NCBI GenBank assembly: GCA_018065165.1 | Contig: JAGHTV010000313.1 | Coordinates: forward strand, 1 to 9,171 | Reading direction: 5' to 3' | DNA from: Candidatus Sodaliphilus fimicaballi | GTDB taxonomy: Bacteria > Bacteroidota > Bacteroidia > Bacteroidales > Muribaculaceae | Length of the DNA stretch: 9,171 nucleotides | Shown here: positions 6,044 to 9,171 of the stretch, one piece after another | How positions within the stretch are numbered: the first letter of the stretch is position 1 | Layout: each line of letters opens with the position of its first letter | The notes under the pieces: model-generated | Told to the model about the DNA's origin: nothing | Databases searched by the model: none | Seen by the model: the letters and a program-made list of their open reading frames with translations, nothing else | Translations under genes and position numbers: made by a program

Positions 6044-6088
6044 GCCAGCATCGGGAGTAACAAGGCTCTTGATGCTGGCATATTTTTT
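6044..6088 (+). terminator. Rho-independent terminator of the aminotransferase gene
   Basis: GCCAGCATC (6044-6052) pairs with GATGCTGGC (6071-6079). The stem extends inward through two G-T pairs and GAG/CTC to about 14 bp with an 8-base loop. A T6 run follows at 6083-6088. It begins 12 bases after the stop codon. Confidence 0.88.
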
Positions 6089-6134
6089 GCCGCAATAACA
6101 ATAATATTCACTTTTTTTCAAAAAAAATTACCGT

Positions 6135-7361
6135 ATGAAGAAATCTCTGTTAATTATGGGCGCAGCACTTATGATGCTTGGCGCTGTTTCATGTTCAGGT
6201 GGTGACGGTGCTGTAAACAAAGACCTCACCGACCGCGAAGTCCTCACCCTCATTTATGAGCAAATGAATGGTGCCAAGTGGGCCGAAGATACTGCTGGCT
6301 GGTGCAGCGACAAGCCACTGAGCGAGTGGGAAGGCGTTGAAGCCGAGACCATCGATGGCGTAGAACGCGTTGTGGGCCTCAAGCTCAACGATGACTCTCT
6401 TAAGGGCAACATCCCTGCTGAGATCGTTAACCTTACCGAACTTAAGGAACTCTCATTCTACACTCGTGCTTACGATGCCGACATCACTAACGCCGTTCCT
6501 GCTGGCATCTTCAGCATGGCTAAGCTCGAAGACCTGCGTCTGTTTATCCACGGCAAGGGCCATTACACTCTGCCCACCGAGATGAACCTGCCCGCTATCA
6601 AGCAACTCCACATCACACGTGCCGAAGGTCCCTTCGACGTACTTTGCAACCTCACTACTCTAGAGGAGCTGCAGATGTTCAACTTCAAGGGTGCTATCCC
6701 CGAGAACATTGGCAACCTCGCTAACCTTGAGACACTGTGGTGGGAGACAAGCGAAGATCCCCAAGGCCGCGTTCCCGCTTCAATCAACAAGCTCTCTAAG
6801 CTTGAGCACATCCAAATCGACTACACCAATGGCATCGCTGGTGGCGTGAAGGCTGCCGACGCTCCCTTCCCCGTTGAGGTATGGGATATCCCCACACTGC
6901 AATACGTATTCCTGCGCTGCGTTGCTAGCCAGCCCAGCACTCTGCCCGCCGAGAAGATTGCTGCTATGAAGGAGCTCAAGAACGTTACCATCATCGACTG
7001 TGGCATCGAGGGTACTATTCCCGCCGAGATGTTCACTAGCCCCAAGCTGTACAGCTTCAGCATCTATCGTTGCAACCTCACTGGTGAGATTCCTGCTGCC
7101 ATTGGCAACTGCCCCGAACTCAGCACCATCAACCTGAGCTACAACAAGCTCAGCGGCACAATCCCCGCAACTATCGGCAAGTGCACTAAGCTGTTCACAC
7201 TCTCACTCGAGGACAATGCCGAGCTGGGTGGTTCACTCCCCGCTTCACTGGCAAGCTGTGAGAAGCTGAGCATGTTCAGCGTTAAGAACACCAAGGTTTC
7301 TCAAGATGTTCCCGCTGCTCTCAAGTCTCACGCTAACTTCTCAAAGTGGCGTCTGTTCTAA
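6135..7361 (+). CDS. Lipoprotein with plant-type leucine-rich repeats
   Basis: 408 residues. MKKSLLIMGAALMMLGAVSC ends in a lipobox with the lipidated cysteine at C20, so it is a lipoprotein, possibly surface-exposed (SGGDG follows the cysteine, only a weak match to the Bacteroidetes surface-export signal). Residues 34-68 form the cap seen before this repeat class, with NGAKW, GWCSDKPLSEWEGV. Repeats run from about 80 to 395. The clearest are LKGNIPAEIVNL (89-100), FKGAIPENIGNL (184-195), IEGTIPAEMF, LTGEIPAAIGNC (315-326) and LSGTIPATIGKC (339-350), the L-x-G-x-IP pattern typical of plant LRR receptors. Middle repeats (105-180 and 225-285) are irregular. Such proteins usually bind proteins or glycans; the partner is unknown. 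It is separated from the aminotransferase by a terminator, followed by a terminator of its own, and convergent with the fucosidase gene. No clear TAnnTTTG box is seen in the AT-rich 6089-6134. Confidence 0.88.
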   Translation: MKKSLLIMGAALMMLGAVSCSGGDGAVNKDLTDREVLTLIYEQMNGAKWAEDTAGWCSDKPLSEWEGVEAETIDGVERVVGLKLNDDSLKGNIPAEIVNLTELKELSFYTRAYDADITNAVPAGIFSMAKLEDLRLFIHGKGHYTLPTEMNLPAIKQLHITRAEGPFDVLCNLTTLEELQMFNFKGAIPENIGNLANLETLWWETSEDPQGRVPASINKLSKLEHIQIDYTNGIAGGVKAADAPFPVEVWDIPTLQYVFLRCVASQPSTLPAEKIAAMKELKNVTIIDCGIEGTIPAEMFTSPKLYSFSIYRCNLTGEIPAAIGNCPELSTINLSYNKLSGTIPATIGKCTKLFTLSLEDNAELGGSLPASLASCEKLSMFSVKNTKVSQDVPAALKSHANFSKWRLF

Positions 7362-7385
7362 TTACTGACAAGTAATCACACCATC

Positions 7386-7425
7386 AAGCGGGGTGTACCA
7401 CAGCGGTGCATCCCGCTTATATTTT
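7386..7425 (+). terminator. Rho-independent terminator of the LRR lipoprotein gene
   Basis: Left arm 7386-7399 pairs with right arm 7405-7418 (14 bp including two G-T pairs, outer part AAGCGGG) across a 5-base loop, followed by ATATTTT. It lies 24 bases after the stop. Confidence 0.8.
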
Positions 7426-7434
7426 ACCCCACAA

Positions 7435-7470
7435 AAAAGCAACACAACATCGCGATGTTGTGTTGCTTTT
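7435..7470. terminator. Perfect 36-base palindrome, bidirectional terminator
   Basis: Bases 7435-7452 and 7453-7470 are exact reverse complements, from AAAAGC at one end to GCTTTT at the other with centre ATCGCGAT. It has an A tract on one side and a T tract on the other, so it can terminate in both directions. It stands between the converging LRR and fucosidase genes and is a second stop for the former. Confidence 0.85.
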
Positions 7471-7474
7471 ATTA

Positions 7475-7506
7475 TCTAGAAATTCTAGATATTCTAGATT
7501 ATCTAG
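7475..7506. repeat. TCTAGA(N)3 array, 9-base period
   Basis: TCTAGA at 7475, 7484 and 7493 and TCTAG at 7502, exactly 9 bases apart: TCTAGAAAT, TCTAGATAT, TCTAGATTA, TCTAGCCTT. It is built like the TCGA(N)4 arrays, with a palindromic core plus a few variable, AT-rich bases. It is short (four units), so chance is less excluded than for the larger arrays. Confidence 0.7.
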
Positions 7507-7639
7507 CCTTTATCCGAGCGAAGCGAACTCAAGGGAGTGAGCAGCGGATGTTGGGACTGCACTCCTATGCTGTCCGCAGTGCCTCAGGCACTATAGCCCG
7601 TGCCGCGCCTGGCGAACCTCCCTTAACCCTTTAACCCCT
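7507..7639. other. Non-coding stretch with small hairpins downstream of the fucosidase gene
   Basis: No gene is seen. ATCCG (7512-7516) pairs with CGGAT (7545-7549), ACTGC (7556-7560) with GCAGT (7576-7580), and GTGCC (7579-7583) with GGCAC (7587-7591) across TCA. These resemble the hairpin style of 1026-1274 but not its sequences. A short direct repeat, TTAACCC at 7623 and TTAACCCC at 7631, lies beside the fucosidase stop. Confidence 0.5.
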
Positions 7640-8959
7640 TTACTTTGTAATAAGGTCGATGATATAGTCGGGGGTTGCGGTGTGGGCGTTGATGGTGAGT
7701 ACGTAGCCCTCGGCTGTCTTCTTGCACTCCACCTTGGCGCCGGTCTCAAACTCTACAGCGCTCTTAACCTTGCACTGCAGTGGCAGGGTTACGGTAGTGG
7801 CGTCGTGCTGTGTTACGTGCACATAGAGGTGTTCGCCCTTGCGTGTGGTTGCACCCCACTCCTGCGGCTTGATGTCACCAGCCTTGGTACCCTTGATAGT
7901 CGCACCATACTGACGCATCCACTGGCCTAGTTCCTTGAGACGTAAAAGGGCCGTTGCAGGCAACTCGCCGTTGGGTTGAGGACCTATGTTCATGAGCAGG
8001 TTGGCTCCGTGACCCGATGTGCGCACGAGCAGTGCTACGATCTGGTCAAGGGTCTTATAGTTCTGGTCCTGGATGCGGTAGCCCCACATGCCATTCATAG
8101 TGGTGCAAGTCTCCAGCGGATTCTTCACGCTTATTTGCATACCCTCCTGTACCCAGCCTGTGGTATTCTCGCCAGGGAGGTCACGCTCAAAAATCTGGAT
8201 GTCCTCGCCGGGGATGACGCTGCCATGGTGGTTGTTGCCAATGAGGCACGCTGGCTGCAGCTTGTGAATGAGCGCATACTGCTCGTTGAGGCGCCAGTCA
8301 AAGGGTGTCTTATCCTCGTCGTGGTCCCACATGCCGTCGAACCAGATGGCGCCAATATTGCCATAGCGAGTGAGCAGCTCGGTAAGCTGAGCGTTCATGA
8401 ACTTGAAGTAGTGGTCATAGTCGGCCTTAGTGGTATCCTTACCACACTTTGTGCCTGTGCGGCCCATGGGATAGTCCTCACGGCCCCAGTCGAGGTGACT
8501 GTAGTAGAGGTGCAGGCGTATTCCCTCGTCGTGGCAGGCATCGGCTAGCTGGCGAATGATGTCGCGTTTATAGGGAGTAGCATCAACGATGTTGTAGTCG
8601 CTCACGTCGGTCTTCCACAAGCTGAATCCCTCGTGGTGGCGCGATGTGAATGTCACATAGCCCGCACCAGCGTCCTTGAAGGCCTTGACCCACTCGCGTG
8701 CGTTGAAGTGGTGGGGATAGAAGGCGTCAGCTACCTTGCTGTATTCCTCGAGCGTGATACCAGCGTTTTGCATGTACCACTCGCCCTGAGCAAAGGTGCT
8801 ATACAGGCCCCAGTGGATGAAGATGCCCAGGCGGCACTCGTCAAACTCGGCACGCGACTTCAGGTTCTCTTCACAAGGTACATATCCGGGCTGAGCCTTC
8901 ATCTCAACACCGCTCAGCAGCGCTACCGCCAGCGTAACTATCAACAGTATTTTTTTCAT
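7640..8959 (-). CDS. Secreted GH29 alpha-L-fucosidase
   Basis: Retaining glycosidase releasing L-fucose from host or dietary glycans, probably in the periplasm or outside the cell. 439 residues with a signal peptide MKKILLIVTLAVALLSGVEMKAQ (cut about residue 22-23). The catalytic (beta/alpha)8 domain spans about 30-355: FIHWGLYS at 47-54, SRHHEGFSLW at 106-115, YYSHLDW at 152-158, the nucleophile D208 in IWFDGMWDH, LETCTTMNGMWGYR at 282-295, and LLMNIGPQPNGELP at 321-334. E258 in IFERD is one candidate for the acid/base, but this residue varies in the family and cannot be fixed by eye. A small C-terminal beta domain follows (about 370-439). No SusC/SusD-like or other glycan-use gene is in the window, so it is not visibly part of a polysaccharide utilization locus. 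No TAnnTTTG box is seen within about 110 bases upstream, where a possible insertion-sequence end begins 22 bases before the ATG. Confidence 0.93.
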   Translation of the reverse strand: MKKILLIVTLAVALLSGVEMKAQPGYVPCEENLKSRAEFDECRLGIFIHWGLYSTFAQGEWYMQNAGITLEEYSKVADAFYPHHFNAREWVKAFKDAGAGYVTFTSRHHEGFSLWKTDVSDYNIVDATPYKRDIIRQLADACHDEGIRLHLYYSHLDWGREDYPMGRTGTKCGKDTTKADYDHYFKFMNAQLTELLTRYGNIGAIWFDGMWDHDEDKTPFDWRLNEQYALIHKLQPACLIGNNHHGSVIPGEDIQIFERDLPGENTTGWVQEGMQISVKNPLETCTTMNGMWGYRIQDQNYKTLDQIVALLVRTSGHGANLLMNIGPQPNGELPATALLRLKELGQWMRQYGATIKGTKAGDIKPQEWGATTRKGEHLYVHVTQHDATTVTLPLQCKVKSAVEFETGAKVECKKTAEGYVLTINAHTATPDYIIDLITK

Positions 8960-9171
8960 CTTTGTCTTTAGTTTATTAGTAGTGTCCGGTTAAAATTGCG
9001 AGAGTTGCTCACGCTTCTTCAAACACTGTCAGTTACGACACTTTGGTATAACCGGGGCTTGGTATAGAATAAAAAAGAAAATGATTTTTTTAGTTTATAT
9101 GGCTCACGCCAAGAAAATGGAGGACTCTGTCCTCAAAATGATAATACACTATCTGTGAGGTAATTCCATTT
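8960..9171. other. Non-coding window end, possible left end of an insertion sequence
   Basis: No long coding frame is seen; a 19-codon frame from the ATG at 9100 ends at a TGA. AGTGTCCGGTTAAAA at 8981-8995 resembles, from memory, terminal inverted repeats of IS4-type elements in Bacteroidales. CCGGTTA (8986-8992) is inverted as TAACCGG at 9049-9055, and GAGGAC-TCT-GTCCTC forms a hairpin at 9120-9134. An IS leader with the transposase starting beyond the window would fit, but the other end and the gene are out of view. Confidence 0.35.

Noticed and set aside
7976..8548. 190-codon plus-strand frame inside the fucosidase gene
   Set aside because: It is antisense to conserved catalytic motifs of GH29, and its composition is that of a shadow frame in a GC-rich gene.

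Overview
The window comes from a Bacteroidales genome, probably a gut member of the Muribaculaceae or Prevotellaceae type. This is inferred from sequence style alone. The cytidine deaminase and aminotransferase look like those of gut Bacteroidales. Promoters resemble the Bacteroidetes TAnnTTTG -7 box, no Shine-Dalgarno sequences stand out, and secreted proteins have short signal peptides ending in Ala-Gln or an Ala-Val-Ser-Cys lipobox. There are no rRNA, tRNA or CRISPR features.

Layout. 1-849 is the 3' part of glyceraldehyde-3-phosphate dehydrogenase, followed by a strong terminator and a 0.6 kb non-coding stretch packed with small unrelated hairpins. 1462-2186 is an outer-membrane beta-barrel gene broken by an apparent one-base deletion just after its signal peptide. 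2259-2726 (minus) is cytidine deaminase. It is divergent from, and tightly overlaps, the 5' end of a secreted N-acetylglucosaminidase-domain protein (2728-3756) with a long Pro/Lys/Glu tail. 3870-4616 is a four-helix-bundle protein with a C-terminal topoisomerase-type zinc ribbon. 4838-6031 is a class I PLP aminotransferase. 6135-7361 is a lipoprotein with plant-type leucine-rich repeats. 7640-8959 (minus) is a secreted GH29 alpha-L-fucosidase. The last 200 bases hold no gene and may be the start of an insertion sequence.

Most genes are single transcription units with their own terminators. They do not form an obvious pathway: central metabolism (gapA, aminotransferase, cdd) is interleaved with envelope and secreted proteins (barrel, glucosaminidase, LRR lipoprotein, fucosidase).

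The most unusual structure is at 3765-4722. The four-helix-bundle gene is bracketed by two roughly 97-base arrays of the same 8-base pattern, TCGA plus four variable bases, in direct orientation and almost perfectly phased. A smaller array built the same way (TCTAGA plus three bases, 9-base period) lies at 7475-7506. The bracketed gene also uses different arginine codons from its neighbours. Together these suggest a cassette-like element or a self-associated repeat family. The sequence cannot say which.
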